Positions 8,237-19,824 of a DNA stretch of 64,000 bases are shown piece by piece (positions within the stretch are counted from its first letter, which is position 1; every line of letters starts with the position of its first letter). The DNA lies in the NCBI RefSeq assembly GCF_004339545.1, contig NZ_SMGD01000017.1:147213-211212 (forward strand), given 5' to 3'. The translations under genes were made by a program, and so were the position numbers. The notes under the pieces were generated by a model that was not told where the DNA came from, made no database searches, and was given only the letters and a program-made list of their open reading frames with translations. The stretch is from Celerinatantimonas diazotrophica (GTDB taxonomy: Bacteria; Pseudomonadota; Gammaproteobacteria; Enterobacterales; Celerinatantimonadaceae).

Positions 8237-9304
8237 ATGACAAAACCTCAATTAACGGCTGACCAGCAATTTAGTCGCTGGGTTCGGCGTGTTTGTATTT
8301 TATTTTGCCTGCTATTTGTTTATTACCTGATTGCCGACCTTAAAATGCCAGTGACACCGCAGGCTATGGTGGAGCGTCCTGTGATTCAGGTCAGCCCACA
8401 GGTGAGTGGCAATGTGACGCGGGTTGATGTGGTGAACAACCAGAAGGTCAAAGCTGGGGAGCTGTTATTCTCTATTGATGCCCGGCCTTATCAGTTGGCA
8501 CTCGATAAGGCTAAATTGGCTTTGCGTCAGGCCAAATTGACGAATGATGAATTAGATGCGTCGATTCAATCGGCTCGGGCAGAAATTAAATCAACTGCCG
8601 CAGTATTGCATCAGCGGCAACGTGATGCCCAGCGAATTGCCAAACTTTACCGCCAGCATGCAGTTTCTTCATCGCGTGAAGATCAAGCGATTAGCGAAGA
8701 ACAAACCGCAAAGGCTTCTTATGATATGGCGGTTGCTAAATTACAAGGTTTGACCGTTCAGCGCGGGATTAAGGGACCGAATAATTTGTTACTGCAGCAG
8801 GCACATAATCAGTTAGAGAGTGCCAAGCTGAATTTGTCGTACACCGAGGTTAAAGCTTCGCAAGCTGGTGTCGTCAGTAATATGCAATTACAAACGGGAA
8901 CGATGGCTGATTCAGGGAAACCGCTACTTGCCATAGTGGCCGATAAAATCGATGTCGTAGCTGATTTTCGTGAAAAAAATCTGCGCCATGTGATTGCTGG
9001 CTCAAAAGCGCTGGTTGCCTTTGACTCTCATCCTGGCGTGCTTTATGACGCCACCGTAGAGGGGATTGATGCCGGGGTGAGCAGCGGCCAGTTTAGTGCA
9101 AATGGAGTTTTGGCAACGCCGAGTACATCGAATCGTTGGGTTCGCGATGCACAGCGTCTGCGAGTGCACTTAAAAGTGAAAGATATGCCGGAGCTGGCAT
9201 CAGGCGCTCGAGCGACTGTGCAATTGTTACCATCTTCCATGCTCCTGTCAGCGGTTGCCAAGGCGCAAATCTGGGCCATTAGTGCCTTACATTTTATTTA
9301 CTAA
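8237..9304 (+). CDS. HlyD/EmrA-family membrane fusion protein
   Basis: This 355-residue adaptor has one N-terminal membrane anchor (about residues 17-33) and a first lipoyl half-motif (VSPQVSGNVTRVDVVNNQKVKAGE). A coiled-coil hairpin (about 90-200) is followed by the second lipoyl half (SYTEVKASQAGVVSNMQLQTG) and a beta-barrel domain. Such proteins link an inner-membrane pump to the outer membrane. The next gene encodes a DUF2955 membrane protein, the usual partner in AaeA/YibH-like pairs. No clear Shine-Dalgarno sequence is visible before the ATG, so expression may depend on readthrough from slyA. Confidence 0.88.
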   Translation: MTKPQLTADQQFSRWVRRVCILFCLLFVYYLIADLKMPVTPQAMVERPVIQVSPQVSGNVTRVDVVNNQKVKAGELLFSIDARPYQLALDKAKLALRQAKLTNDELDASIQSARAEIKSTAAVLHQRQRDAQRIAKLYRQHAVSSSREDQAISEEQTAKASYDMAVAKLQGLTVQRGIKGPNNLLLQQAHNQLESAKLNLSYTEVKASQAGVVSNMQLQTGTMADSGKPLLAIVADKIDVVADFREKNLRHVIAGSKALVAFDSHPGVLYDATVEGIDAGVSSGQFSANGVLATPSTSNRWVRDAQRLRVHLKVKDMPELASGARATVQLLPSSMLLSAVAKAQIWAISALHFIY

Positions 9305-9319
9305 TTGTGGAGTGTATGG

Positions 9320-10351
9320 ATGCAACAATGGCAACGAGCACTTGGCGATGATGAACTGCGGCGCATGTTGCGGGTCGCTTTTGGCTGTATGTTTGGTTTT
9401 CTTCTCTGTCAGACGATGAACTGGCATTATGGCGTGTTCTATACGGTCACGCCGGTGCTGTTGCTGGCAGTAGTGCCTGTATTTACTTGGCGAACGGTCA
9501 AAGAAAATATTACTTCGGCGGTTGTTGCCTGTTTACAGGCAGGGATTATTGCTGGGATATTTGGCTCTCATCCATTGGCAATGACTCTTTTAGCCTTTGC
9601 AATGTTTGTTTTCTGGTTCTGGATGATGTCCCAAGGGTTTATGACATTTGGTTGTAATGGGGTCCTTTATTTAAGCGTATTGTTGCATTTTGCCAGTTAT
9701 CACAATGTAGATGTCAACAATATGATCGCTAACAACCTGTGGGCTTCGGTCGTTACCAGTGCCATTGCGCTCGTACTGATACAGTTGATTCCGCCCATTG
9801 AGCGACCCGCTTTGCCCCCTAAGCCTGATAAAAATGTGCAGCGGGTGCGTCACGAAATATTAATGGGCTCGGTTGTGGCAACGGGGTCGTTTTTAGCGTT
9901 TCAGATCTTTGATCTTAAAGATTCACTCTCTGCCCAGGTCACCACTATTTTACTGTTGTTTCCCATGCACTGGAATGGCTCACTAACGTACGCGCGAAAA
10001 CGGACTCTAGGCACATTAATTGGCGTCTCTTTTGGATTGTGTGTACAACTGCTTTTATATAACCACAACAATTCGTTATTACTCTATGCGCCATTGTTGT
10101 GGGGCGGGATTTTCTGGTTTTGTCATGCTCATCTTAAAGAGGGCAAAGGCACGGGAATTGGCTTTTCAGCCATGACCACCACCGGGATCTTATTTGGTCA
10201 GTATCTTTCTGCCGGTGGTGATATCTTCTTTAGCGCATTATATCGCTTTACGAGTGTGGCGGTTGCTGCCTTTTTGGGGCTGATGGCCGTCTATGCGATG
10301 CATCGATTACTTAATTGTTTTGCTGCGACGCGTTTTGCCCCAAATGCTTAA
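9320..10351 (+). CDS. DUF2955 multi-pass membrane protein, putative efflux permease
   Basis: This 343-residue protein has two blocks of hydrophobic helices (about residues 20-155 and 180-335) split by a short soluble linker. That layout is typical of DUF2955/FUSC-like inner-membrane permeases that work with an HlyD adaptor. ATG 9320 is preferred over a TTG at 9305 because GTGGAG lies about seven bases before it. It follows the adaptor gene by 15 bases. Its 3' end overlaps the convergent yjeH-like gene by 41 bases. The exported substrate is unknown. Confidence 0.82.
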   Translation: MQQWQRALGDDELRRMLRVAFGCMFGFLLCQTMNWHYGVFYTVTPVLLLAVVPVFTWRTVKENITSAVVACLQAGIIAGIFGSHPLAMTLLAFAMFVFWFWMMSQGFMTFGCNGVLYLSVLLHFASYHNVDVNNMIANNLWASVVTSAIALVLIQLIPPIERPALPPKPDKNVQRVRHEILMGSVVATGSFLAFQIFDLKDSLSAQVTTILLLFPMHWNGSLTYARKRTLGTLIGVSFGLCVQLLLYNHNNSLLLYAPLLWGGIFWFCHAHLKEGKGTGIGFSAMTTTGILFGQYLSAGGDIFFSALYRFTSVAVAAFLGLMAVYAMHRLLNCFAATRFAPNA

Positions 10352-11582
10352 ATAGTTGCCAGAGTTTGACTGCGATTAAAAAAGCAATGCTCAAATAGAT
10401 GACATAGCTTATCGACTGGCCAAGACTGTAACAGAATATGAATGTGACAATCGCAGCAAGTAGCGCAACCAAACGTTGGAGTCCTTTTAGCATGATGACT
10501 CCGGCTATCATTGCCAGCAGATAGATCACCACAAAATTGCCATTGGTATAAAGTAACAGCTGCGGCAGTTTAAGCCCTAATGCCCACACACTAATAACGA
10601 CAATGAACGATAATCCACAAATGGTCATGAGCGAGACGACCGGCACTTTGTTGTGGTTGAGTTGTGCCAAATATCTTGGCAGTTTACCTTCATCGGCCAA
10701 ACTCCATAATAATCGAGCATACCCCTGTACATAGACATTGGTGCTGGCAAAGCAAGCAAAAAAACCAAGCACGGTAACCAATGAGCCAGTGACTGGTCCT
10801 AAATGAATAGTGGCCATTTTTCCAAGTGATGCTGAGCTCGGGGTTCCTGCCAGTAGCGGTAAATCTTTGAGTATCAGTACGCTGGCTGCCCAGTAGATGA
10901 ATAGCGTGACGAGAGTCCCTATAATCAAAGCTAGCGGGAAATCTCTCTCGGGACGTTTGAACTCTTCTCCCATATGCGAAAAGGCTTCTATGCCAATAAC
11001 ACACCAGAACATCAGCCCCAGTGCATCCATTAATGAGCCAGCGTGACTCAAAGAAGGAACCTCAAAATCCACACCATGAGGAGCCATTGTGATCCACAAT
11101 GCCCCCACGAGAGTGATGATTAAACCAGCGATCAGCACCTGCAATTGACCGCTTGCTTTAGCACCAATTAATCCTAATACGAACATAGCCGCGAGCATTG
11201 CTAACTGCAGCAGTAAGTCTTGCCAAGCATTTAAGGGAATTAAAGCTTGCACAAAATGGCTGCCAATGACCAGTGATGCCGGCATGCCGACGGGTAAAAT
11301 AGTAAAAAATAAAAATGCAGTTAGTCTTTCACTGGAACGTCCGAGAGCCTTACCGACAATATGAGGAACCCCGCCAGCGTGAGGATCTTTTTTACCTAAT
11401 GCGGCAAAGGTAAACGCAATTGGCAATGTTAAAATGAGTAAGACACCCCAGGCCAATAGAGAGACTGCGCCAGTCTGCTCAGCGGTAATGGCAGGGACGA
11501 CAAAAATGCCGGTCCCAAGCATAGTTGTGGCTAGCATTGCAATGCCTTGGAATAGGCCTAATTGGGGTTTCAGACGACTCAT
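10311..11582 (-). CDS. yjeH: APC-family amino-acid exporter, YjeH-like
   Basis: This 423-residue protein has about 12 transmembrane helices and the APC N-terminal signature GLFQGIAMLATTMLGTGIF. The GGVPHIVGKALG and FFTILPVGMPASL segments are close to E. coli YjeH, an exporter of methionine and branched-chain amino acids. A divergent Lrp/AsnC-family gene lies 190 bases away and is a likely regulator. The substrate is inferred from similarity. Confidence 0.82.
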   Translation of the reverse strand: MSRLKPQLGLFQGIAMLATTMLGTGIFVVPAITAEQTGAVSLLAWGVLLILTLPIAFTFAALGKKDPHAGGVPHIVGKALGRSSERLTAFLFFTILPVGMPASLVIGSHFVQALIPLNAWQDLLLQLAMLAAMFVLGLIGAKASGQLQVLIAGLIITLVGALWITMAPHGVDFEVPSLSHAGSLMDALGLMFWCVIGIEAFSHMGEEFKRPERDFPLALIIGTLVTLFIYWAASVLILKDLPLLAGTPSSASLGKMATIHLGPVTGSLVTVLGFFACFASTNVYVQGYARLLWSLADEGKLPRYLAQLNHNKVPVVSLMTICGLSFIVVISVWALGLKLPQLLLYTNGNFVVIYLLAMIAGVIMLKGLQRLVALLAAIVTFIFCYSLGQSISYVIYLSIAFLIAVKLWQLFKHLGQNASQQNN

Positions 11583-11733
11583 GATTAACGTTCCAATTCC
11601 AGCATGTTGAATAAAAAAAATATGGGAGAATGATAAGCGATTTTGAACCGATTCATAGGCGTTAAATTTGCGGTTTTAGTAATGAATTTGGCGTCTTTGG
11701 GCTGCAAATTGTTGGTGAGTGTAAAAAGGCCTC

Positions 11734-11761
11734 TTGATACACTTCTAAGGCCTTGTTATAA
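11734..11761 (+). promoter_or_regulatory. Sigma70-like promoter of the Lrp-family gene
   Basis: TTGATA (11734-11739) and TTATAA (11756-11761) are 16 bases apart. AAGGCCT occurs twice, just before the -35 and in the spacer, and could be a repeated operator. The -10 is only 11 bases before GTG 11773. Either the leader is very short or translation starts at ATG 11788. Confidence 0.45.
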
Positions 11762-11772
11762 GAGATAAAACC

Positions 11773-12213
11773 GTGGCGAAAAATAATATGGATAAATTTG
11801 ATCAACAGATTGTTGCGCTATTAGCTCAAGATGCTCGGCTTTCTGTCAGTGCGATTGCGCGTTCGATTAACTTGTCGCGTTCGGCAACTCAAGAGCGGAT
11901 CCACCAACTCGAACGCAAGGGAATTTTGGCGGGCTATCATGCTAAAGTGCTCGATCCGGAGCATGGTGAAGCGTTATGTGCCTATTTTGAGGTACACGCC
12001 CATGAGTGTCAGTGGGATGATTACCAGTCTCTGATAGCGAGTATTCCTGAGGTGCGCAGTTGTCAGTTTATTAGTGGTCAGATTGATTTAATGATCTATG
12101 TCGAGACCTTTAAAATGAGTCGCTTAGAGCAAATTCGCGTTGAGCTTGAACAATTAAATGGGGTGACCTTAGTGCGTACACATTTAGTGATGAAAACACT
12201 CATTGATCGTTAA
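11773..12213 (+). CDS. Lrp/AsnC-family transcriptional regulator
   Basis: This 146-residue protein has an N-terminal winged helix (DKFDQQIVALLAQDARLSVS, then NLSRSATQERIHQLERKGI) and a C-terminal RAM ligand-binding domain ending in VRTHLVMK. Family members are octameric or dimeric DNA-binding proteins that sense amino acids. It is divergent from the YjeH-like amino-acid exporter, so an amino-acid-responsive export switch is a reasonable inference. The GTG start has AGAGA seven bases upstream. ATG 11788 would give a 141-residue protein. Confidence 0.87.
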   Translation: MAKNNMDKFDQQIVALLAQDARLSVSAIARSINLSRSATQERIHQLERKGILAGYHAKVLDPEHGEALCAYFEVHAHECQWDDYQSLIASIPEVRSCQFISGQIDLMIYVETFKMSRLEQIRVELEQLNGVTLVRTHLVMKTLIDR

Positions 12214-12401
12214 AATCGTTCACAGCAAGCGAAATGCATCGATTTTAAGCCATTTATAATGGCGGCGAAGGAGCGTAAAATATAGCCTCTAATTGTTATT
12301 TTCTTTGATGTTTCCCTGTGGCCATATCACTATAGTTATATGCCTAATAACTCGTCTTGTTTATCGATTCTTGATAGTCCATGGCGCCAAAAAGGATTGT
12401 A

Positions 12402-13616
12402 ATGCAAACAAATTCTTATCGATCATCTGGAAAGATTTTATTGCCTGTTATTGTTGTCTTAATCATGATTGTGGCAGGCGGGAGTTGGTATTGGTATCAC
12501 CAGAGTGATACGCAAACGACATCGTCAGCACAAACCCAGCAAAACAAGGCCAAAGGGCGTGGGCATAAGCATCGAATGGGCATGAGACAAGCTCAGCCTG
12601 TTTATGTCGGGGCTGTCACAATGGCGAATGTGCCGGTGTATCTTAATGCGTTAGGCAGTGTGCAAGCGAACTCTTCGGTCACCATTACGAGCCGAGTGAG
12701 TGGTACGCTTGAGCAGGTTTATTTCACGGAAGGGCAATATGTGAAAAAAGGCCAGCTTTTGGCGCGCATTGATGACCGCGCTTTTCAAGCGACTTTAAAA
12801 CAGTACCAAGGAAATTTAGCCCAACATCAAGCGTTATTGCAAAATGCCAAACTGACCCTAACACGTTATAAAAAGCTCTATCAGCAAGATTCACTGTCTA
12901 AGCAGGATCTGCAAGGACAGATCGCCGAAGTTGGTCAGTATCTTGGATTGGTAGAGGCGGATCAGGCGCAGATTGATTCGGCAAAGCTGAACATTGATTA
13001 TTCTCGCATTCATTCTCCTATTAGTGGTTATGCGGGGTTGCGATTGACGGACCCAGGTAATTTGGTTAATGCTGATAACACTGAGATTTTGAATGTGTCA
13101 CAAACTCGTCCGATTGCAGTGGTCTTTTCCATTGCACAGGCCAATCTATCTGATGTGGTGCCTGGGCTTCGTAAAGGGGACACTTTCCCCGTAAATGCTT
13201 ACAATCAGACAGGGAAAAAGTTATTAGGTCAGGGCCAACTTAAGTTTGTCAGTAACCAGATTGATTCAAGTACGGGAACTGTGAAGCTCAAAGCCATTTT
13301 CCCCAACCGCAAAAATATCCTTTATCCCAATCAATTCGTTAATGTGCGATTGCAAATTAAGACTTTAAAAGATGCGATTGTTGCACCGCAGGCCGCAGTG
13401 CAGTTAAGTAGCTCTGGCAAATTTGTATATGTGATTGATAAAAAAGATAAAGCCCATAAGAAAGTGGTCGTTACTGGTCCCCCTGATGGGGATGATCGGA
13501 TTGTGATTGTTAAAGGACTTAAAGCGGGGCAGCAGGTTGCCACCACTGGGATCGATGATCTCTTCGAAGGTAGTCAAGTGACAATTGTCAAAGCACCGTC
13601 CAAGGATGTTCAATGA
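12402..13616 (+). CDS. mdtA: RND periplasmic adaptor, MdtA-type
   Basis: This 404-residue membrane fusion protein has an N-terminal anchor (about residues 13-33) and a basic/His linker. The lipoyl motif [20 protein letters not shown] is followed by an alpha-hairpin (about 125-190) and beta-barrel and membrane-proximal domains. Paralogues in E. coli work with MdtB and MdtC to export novobiocin and bile salts. ATG 12402 has AAAGGA seven bases upstream and is preferred to ATG 12381. The stop overlaps the mdtB start (ATGA), opening a four-gene operon. Confidence 0.9.
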   Translation: MQTNSYRSSGKILLPVIVVLIMIVAGGSWYWYHQSDTQTTSSAQTQQNKAKGRGHKHRMGMRQAQPVYVGAVTMANVPVYLNALGSVQANSSVTITSRVSGTLEQVYFTEGQYVKKGQLLARIDDRAFQATLKQYQGNLAQHQALLQNAKLTLTRYKKLYQQDSLSKQDLQGQIAEVGQYLGLVEADQAQIDSAKLNIDYSRIHSPISGYAGLRLTDPGNLVNADNTEILNVSQTRPIAVVFSIAQANLSDVVPGLRKGDTFPVNAYNQTGKKLLGQGQLKFVSNQIDSSTGTVKLKAIFPNRKNILYPNQFVNVRLQIKTLKDAIVAPQAAVQLSSSGKFVYVIDKKDKAHKKVVVTGPPDGDDRIVIVKGLKAGQQVATTGIDDLFEGSQVTIVKAPSKDVQ

Positions 13617-16600
13617 ATCCTTCCCGATTATTCATCAATCGGCCTGTTGCGACCATTTTGTTGATGGTCGGGGTGTTATTAAGTGGATTATTGGCATACA
13701 AAATGTTGCCTGTTTCGGCGCTGCCACAGGTTGATTATCCGACGATTCAAGTGACAACGCTTTATCCGGGAGCCAGTTCTCAGGTGATGGAAACTGCCGT
13801 GACCGCGCCGCTTGAACGCGCGTTAGGGGAGATGGCGGGGTTGAATCAGATGTATTCAACCAGCTCCAATGGGGCGTCGATTATCACGCTAAAATTTAAT
13901 TTGTCACTCCAACTGGATATTGCTGAACAAGAAGTACAAGCAGCGCTGAATGCTGCAGATTCACTGCTCCCTGGTGATCTACCGACCCCTCCGACTTATA
14001 AAAAGGTGAACCCAGCTGATAGCGACATAATGACGATCGCCGTGACCTCTCCTTCGATGGCATTAAATAAAGTGCAGGATTTGGTGAACTCGCGAATTGC
14101 CTTGAAAATCTCTCAGGTCTCTGGGGTTGGGATGGTTTCCTTAGCCGGAGGACACCAACTGGCTGTGCGCATTCAGGCTAATCCCATGGCATTAGCCGCG
14201 CATCATCTGACGCTTGAAAATATCTACGCCGTTATTAACCAGCAAAATGTTAATGGTTCCAAAGGTGGGTTTGACGGCAAGTATCACTCCGTCAGCATTG
14301 ATGCGAACGATCAATTACACGATCCTCAGCAATATGCCAATCTCATCATTAAGTATGAAAATGGCTCAGCACTGCGGATAAAGGATGTTGCTAAAGTTAC
14401 TTATGGCAGTGAGGATGAGTATCAGTCGGCGACGGCGAATGGTAAACCGGCCATTATTATTCAGATTAAACGTCAGCCTGGGGCCAATGTTATTGAGGTT
14501 GTCTCTCGGATAAAACAACTGTTGCCGCACTTAAGGCAGCTGTTGCCCGGCAGTGTCAAAATGACGATTCTCTCTGATCGTACGCAGACCATTCAGGCAT
14601 CTATCTCTGATGTGCAGTTTGAAATGATGCTATCCATTGCGTTGGTCGTCATGGTCACCTTTCTGTTTTTGCGCAATATCGCCGCAACTTTTATTCCCAG
14701 TGTGGCGGTCCCTTTATCTTTGATTGGGACTTTTGGCGTGATGTATCTGGCTGGCTTCAGCCTAAATAACCTGACGTTGATGGCGCTCACCATTGCCACT
14801 GGGTTTGTGATTGACGATGCGATTGTGGTAGTGGAAAACATTGCTCGTTACCTTGAACAGGGCGAAACTCCCATGAATGCCGCCCTTAAAGGTTCAAAGC
14901 AGATCGGTTTTACTATTATTTCGCTGACGTTCTCTTTGATCGCGGTGCTGATCCCACTGTTGTTTATGGGCGATGTCGTTGGACGATTGTTCCGTGAATT
15001 TGCCATTACTTTGGCGGTAGCGATTGCCGTTTCGATGGTCATATCGCTGACGCTAACCCCGATGCTGTGTGCTTATTTATTGCGTCATATTCCAGAAGAT
15101 CAGCAGAGTAAGTTTTATAAAAAAGGCGGGCAACTGTTTGATAAATTGTTGCATGGTTATGAGAAATGTCTCGATGTGGTTCTTAATCATCAACGTATTA
15201 CACTAGGGGTTTTCGTCTTTTTATTGGGGTTGACCGCCGTCTTATATTGGTGGATCCCCAAAGGATTTTTCCCTTCGCAGGATACAGGCGCTTTGCGTGG
15301 TATTACGATTGCCAGCAATGATGTTTCCTTTAAAGAGATGGCGCGTCGGCAACAGTTAATCGTCGATAAGCTGTTAAAAGATCCAGCAGTGGCGAGTATT
15401 AGTACAACCGTTGGCGTCGATGGCCAAAATGTCAGCTTAAATCGGGGACGATTACTGATTAACTTAAAGCCTTTTGACAAGCGTTCCGAGCGCGCGCCAG
15501 CGATTATTAAAAGGATGGATAAAGAAGTTGCTGATATTCCTGGAATCCATTTGTATTTGCAGTCGCTCCAGGATTTAACTGTTGATGACCAGGTCACGCC
15601 AAGCCAGTATCAATTTAACCTATCTGATACCGATAGTAGTGAATTAGTGACGTGGACACCTAAATTGATAGCTGCGATGCGTCAAACTGGCTTGTTTAAA
15701 GATGTCGTAAGCAATCTACAGACGCAAGGGCGAATTGCTTATATTCATATTCATCGTGATATTGCGGCTCGTTACGGCATTACCGCCGATGATATCGATT
15801 TAGCACTATACAATGCCTTTGGTCAGCGTTTGATTTCGACCATTTTTACCCAGTCTAATCAGTATCGAGTGGTGCTTGAAGTTAGTCCAAATGAGCAATT
15901 GAATCCGAGCAGTTTGAAAGATATTTATCTCGCCGGAGAGAACCTCTCATCGAACAGTTCAGGGGCAAGTTCAACTCCTATGATCCGTTTGACTGACGTT
16001 GCATCGGTCAAGCTGGAAACCGGCTCGCTGATGCAGGCGCGCTTAAATCAGATCCCTACGGTTACGGTGTCATTTAATTTGCCGGCTGATAAGTCAATTG
16101 AACAGGCCCAGCAGCAGCTGAGTGCGATGAGCCAACGGCTGAATTTGCCAGCTGGAATGAGCCTGACTTATCAGGGGGCTGCATCGGCGTTTGATAGAGC
16201 AACTGGCAATACTTTGTATCTGATTCTGGCGGCACTTTTAACCATGTATGTGGTGCTGGGTATTTTATACGAAAGTTTTATTCATCCAGTGACCATTTTG
16301 TCATCATTACCAACAGCGGCGGTAGGGGCATTTTTAGCACTAATTTTTGATCATTCAGAGTTTAGTATGATCGCGTTAATTGGGGTCATCCTGTTGATTG
16401 GGATTGTGAAGAAAAATGCCATTATGATGATCGATTTTGCGTTAGAGGCTGAACAAAAACAACGACTATCGCCCAAAGAGGCCATCGCACAAGCTTGTTC
16501 TCTGCGATTTCGACCAATTTTAATGACGACGATGGCCGCCTTGTTAGGGGCTTTGCCTTTGATGTTCGCCCACGGTTCTGGGGCAGAGCTGCGCTCGCCA

Positions 16601-16714
16601 TTAGGCGTGGTTATTGTCGGTGGGTTGATCTTGAGCCAAGTGCTGACGCTCTTTACCACTCCGGTAATTTATTTGTTCTTTGATCGTCTAACGCGCCGGC
16701 GGAGGCACGGGTGA
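13613..16714 (+). CDS. mdtB: RND efflux transporter, MdtB-type
   Basis: This 1033-residue RND pump begins [16 protein letters not shown], typical of the family. It has two sets of six membrane helices, two large periplasmic loops, and the paired Asp of helix 4 ([14 protein letters not shown]) used for proton relay. The second half carries [16 protein letters not shown]. In E. coli MdtB pairs with MdtC as a mixed trimer. It starts on an ATGA overlap with mdtA and ends on a GTGA overlap with mdtC, so subunit ratios are likely coupled. Confidence 0.92.
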   Translation: MNPSRLFINRPVATILLMVGVLLSGLLAYKMLPVSALPQVDYPTIQVTTLYPGASSQVMETAVTAPLERALGEMAGLNQMYSTSSNGASIITLKFNLSLQLDIAEQEVQAALNAADSLLPGDLPTPPTYKKVNPADSDIMTIAVTSPSMALNKVQDLVNSRIALKISQVSGVGMVSLAGGHQLAVRIQANPMALAAHHLTLENIYAVINQQNVNGSKGGFDGKYHSVSIDANDQLHDPQQYANLIIKYENGSALRIKDVAKVTYGSEDEYQSATANGKPAIIIQIKRQPGANVIEVVSRIKQLLPHLRQLLPGSVKMTILSDRTQTIQASISDVQFEMMLSIALVVMVTFLFLRNIAATFIPSVAVPLSLIGTFGVMYLAGFSLNNLTLMALTIATGFVIDDAIVVVENIARYLEQGETPMNAALKGSKQIGFTIISLTFSLIAVLIPLLFMGDVVGRLFREFAITLAVAIAVSMVISLTLTPMLCAYLLRHIPEDQQSKFYKKGGQLFDKLLHGYEKCLDVVLNHQRITLGVFVFLLGLTAVLYWWIPKGFFPSQDTGALRGITIASNDVSFKEMARRQQLIVDKLLKDPAVASISTTVGVDGQNVSLNRGRLLINLKPFDKRSERAPAIIKRMDKEVADIPGIHLYLQSLQDLTVDDQVTPSQYQFNLSDTDSSELVTWTPKLIAAMRQTGLFKDVVSNLQTQGRIAYIHIHRDIAARYGITADDIDLALYNAFGQRLISTIFTQSNQYRVVLEVSPNEQLNPSSLKDIYLAGENLSSNSSGASSTPMIRLTDVASVKLETGSLMQARLNQIPTVTVSFNLPADKSIEQAQQQLSAMSQRLNLPAGMSLTYQGAASAFDRATGNTLYLILAALLTMYVVLGILYESFIHPVTILSSLPTAAVGAFLALIFDHSEFSMIALIGVILLIGIVKKNAIMMIDFALEAEQKQRLSPKEAIAQACSLRFRPILMTTMAALLGALPLMFAHGSGAELRSPLGVVIVGGLILSQVLTLFTTPVIYLFFDRLTRRRRHG

Positions 16715-19700
16715 ATATTTCTCGTCCGTTTATTCTGCGACCAGTTGCGACGTGGCTTTTAAGTTTGTCGCTGATGGCTATGGGAGTCATTGGTTTTCGG
16801 TTATTACCTGTGGCGCCGTTGCCGCAGGTGTCATTCCCGGTCATTATTGTGCGCGCATCGATTCCTGGGGCAAATCCTGAAACCATGGCGGCAACAGTTG
16901 CCACCCCACTTGAGCGGGCATTTGGAGAGATCGCTGGGGTGAATGAGATGAGTTCGACCAGCTCTCAAGGGTCGACTCGCATCTTTTTACAATTTGATTT
17001 AGACCGCGATATTAACGGTGCAGCCCGTGATGTTCAGGCTGCAATTAACGCCTCTCGTAGCCTATTACCAAGTAGTATGCGCACCTTGCCGAGCTATTTT
17101 AAAGCAAACTCTGCTGCTGCACCGGTCTTAATGTTATCACTCACCTCCAATGAACTATCGACTGGGCAAATGTATGATTTAGCTTCCAGTCAGCTAGAGC
17201 AGCGTATTGCACAGGTGAAAGGGGTCGGTGAAGTGAACTTATATGGGGCTTCTTTGCCGGCAGTGCGTATTGACCTGCATCCTCAGGCGCTCACCCATTA
17301 TGGTATCTCGCTGGATACTGTGCGCCAGAAAATTGTTGGCGCGACGAATGTTTATCCCAAAGGTGTGATTCAAGGCAACCGCTTTGCCTGGATGATTAAT
17401 TCTAATGGACAATTGACGAAAGCCAGCCAGTATCGGCCGTTGATTATTGCCTATAAAAATGGGGCTGCGATTCGCCTTAAAGATGTTGCCAATGTCTATG
17501 ATTCGGTGCAAAACCGTTTTAATGTCGGTTATTACAATAACCAACCGTCGATCAACATTGGGATCACATTGGCGGCTGGTGCCAATATGCTCTCAACGAT
17601 TGATGCAATTAAATCAAAGTTACCGATGTTTCATAAGATCCTACCCGGTGACGTGCAATTACATACGACTCTAGATCGTTCTCCAACGATTCGCTCATCG
17701 TTACATGAGACTGAACGGACGCTGATTATTGCGGTGTCATTAGTGATTGCGGTGGTTTTTCTGTTTCTGCGCAATGGCCGAGCGTTATTGATCCCCGCCG
17801 TTGCTCTGCCGTTGTCGTTGGTTGGCACCTTTGCGGTCATGTATCTACTTGGCTACAGCTTAGATAACTTCTCATTAATGGCGCTGATTGTGGCAACCGG
17901 CTTTGTTGTGGATGATGCGATTGTCGTGCTGGAGAATATTTCGCGCCACCTCGAAGATGGGTATGGGCCGATTCGAGCTTCACTGCGTGGGGCCAAAGAG
18001 GTCGGTTTTACTGTTTTGTCGATGACCTTATCGCTGATTGCGGTGTTTATTCCGCTGCTCTTGATGGGGGGAATTATAGGTCGATTATTCCGCGAATTTG
18101 CGGTGACTCTGACTGTATCTTTGCTCATTTCGATGCTGATCTCGTTGACTCTCACTCCCATGCTGTGTTCCAGAATGTTACGGCGTCGACAACAGGGCTG
18201 TGCCCAACCACGTCTGTATCAGTGGATTGAGCGTGGTTTTAACGGGATGCAGTGGATCTATCAGCGAGGATTGCGCTGGTGTTTAAAACATCGCCGGATT
18301 ACTTTATTGTCTTTGTTGGTGACGATTGGTCTTAACTTTTATCTGTTTGCCGTGGTGCCTAAAGGCTTTTTCCCTACTCAGGATACCGGCATGATTTGGG
18401 GGGAATTGAGCGCCGATCAAAGTACCTCATTTGCTCAGATGAAACCGCGATTGCGCCGTTATACAGCGCTTATTTTAAGTGACCCGGCGGTAGCAAGTGT
18501 GATGAGCTCGGTCAGCAGTAGTGGCCGAGGGGGAAGTAACTCAGGGCGTTTTTTTGTGCGTTTGAAGCCGCTATCGCAACGCAAAGCTTCGGCATCTGAG
18601 GTTGCCAATCGATTGTATGCGAAATCAAAGAAGATGGCTGGTGGCGATCTGTTTCTGATGGCGGTCAGCGATATCATGTTTGGTGGGCGGGACTCTAACG
18701 CCAGCTATCAGTTAAGTTTACAGTCAGACAGCCTAACGCGATTACGCCAATGGGCTCCCAAAGTGCGTGCAGCACTCGCGAAATTACCGCAACTATCTGG
18801 CGTTGACTCTAACCAGCAAACGGGTGGGCAACAGATTAAGTTGGTGATCGATCGCGCTGCCGCGAAACGCTTGGGGGTTTCTGTTAGAGATATCGATGCG
18901 TTTTTGAATAACTCGTTTAGTCAGCGACAGATTGCCAATATCTATGAGCCACTTAACCAATATTCGGTTGTGATGGGGTTGACCAGCGACTACACCGATA
19001 ACAGCGACGTGCTTAACCATCTTAAAATTGTGAATAGCGATGGGAAGGTGATCCCGATTAAGGATTTTGTCTCTTTAACGAGCTCTAATGCCCCTTTATC
19101 TGTTCACCATGAAGGCCATGCAGCAACGATTACGGTATCCTTTAATACCGCTGATGGCGTCACATTTCAGGCCGCTCAGCAGGCTATTAAAACCGCCATT
19201 GCTAAACTTGGGATGCCAAGTGATGTTGTCGCTGATTTTGCGGGGAATGCGATGCTGTTTAATCAGTTTGTTGGCAATATTCCCTGGCTATTATTGGCTG
19301 CGTTAGCGGCTGTTTATATTGTATTGGGAGTGCTTTATGAGAGTTATATCCATCCATTAACCATTCTCTCGACTCTGCCATCAGCTGGTGTAGGGGCGTT
19401 GCTATTGATGGAAATGACCGGAACACCACTGACGGTTGTGGCGCTTATTGGTATTTTATTGCTGATTGGCGTGGTGAAGAAAAATGCCATTATGATGATT
19501 GATTTTGCGCTCGCGGCTCAGCGTCAGCAGAATCTCAGCCCTGAAGAGGCGATTTATGAGGCGTGTTGTCAGCGGTTTCGGCCCATTCTGATGACATCAT
19601 TAGCAGCCTTTTTTGGGGCATTGCCAATGGCCATCGAACATGGAGGCGATGCAGACATGCGTAGTCCACTCGGTATTGCTATTTGTGGGGGGTTGGTGCT

Positions 19701-19824
19701 CAGTCAGCTGTTAACGTTGTTTACCACGCCAGTGGTTTATCTGTATATGGATAAACTCAGCTTTAATACTCGGCGCTTATGGCGGCGTATTGTCCATAGA
19801 GAACCATTAAGTTATGAAAGATAA
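16711..19824 (+). CDS. mdtC: RND efflux transporter, MdtC-type
   Basis: This second RND subunit has 1037 residues and starts with GTG ([17 protein letters not shown]). It has the helix-4 proton-relay motif [14 protein letters not shown] and the helix-10 stretch [16 protein letters not shown]. It is clearly paralogous to the preceding gene but diverged, as expected for an MdtB/MdtC heterotrimer. Its last 11 bases overlap the outer-membrane factor gene. Confidence 0.92.
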   Translation: MNISRPFILRPVATWLLSLSLMAMGVIGFRLLPVAPLPQVSFPVIIVRASIPGANPETMAATVATPLERAFGEIAGVNEMSSTSSQGSTRIFLQFDLDRDINGAARDVQAAINASRSLLPSSMRTLPSYFKANSAAAPVLMLSLTSNELSTGQMYDLASSQLEQRIAQVKGVGEVNLYGASLPAVRIDLHPQALTHYGISLDTVRQKIVGATNVYPKGVIQGNRFAWMINSNGQLTKASQYRPLIIAYKNGAAIRLKDVANVYDSVQNRFNVGYYNNQPSINIGITLAAGANMLSTIDAIKSKLPMFHKILPGDVQLHTTLDRSPTIRSSLHETERTLIIAVSLVIAVVFLFLRNGRALLIPAVALPLSLVGTFAVMYLLGYSLDNFSLMALIVATGFVVDDAIVVLENISRHLEDGYGPIRASLRGAKEVGFTVLSMTLSLIAVFIPLLLMGGIIGRLFREFAVTLTVSLLISMLISLTLTPMLCSRMLRRRQQGCAQPRLYQWIERGFNGMQWIYQRGLRWCLKHRRITLLSLLVTIGLNFYLFAVVPKGFFPTQDTGMIWGELSADQSTSFAQMKPRLRRYTALILSDPAVASVMSSVSSSGRGGSNSGRFFVRLKPLSQRKASASEVANRLYAKSKKMAGGDLFLMAVSDIMFGGRDSNASYQLSLQSDSLTRLRQWAPKVRAALAKLPQLSGVDSNQQTGGQQIKLVIDRAAAKRLGVSVRDIDAFLNNSFSQRQIANIYEPLNQYSVVMGLTSDYTDNSDVLNHLKIVNSDGKVIPIKDFVSLTSSNAPLSVHHEGHAATITVSFNTADGVTFQAAQQAIKTAIAKLGMPSDVVADFAGNAMLFNQFVGNIPWLLLAALAAVYIVLGVLYESYIHPLTILSTLPSAGVGALLLMEMTGTPLTVVALIGILLLIGVVKKNAIMMIDFALAAQRQQNLSPEEAIYEACCQRFRPILMTSLAAFFGALPMAIEHGGDADMRSPLGIAICGGLVLSQLLTLFTTPVVYLYMDKLSFNTRRLWRRIVHREPLSYER

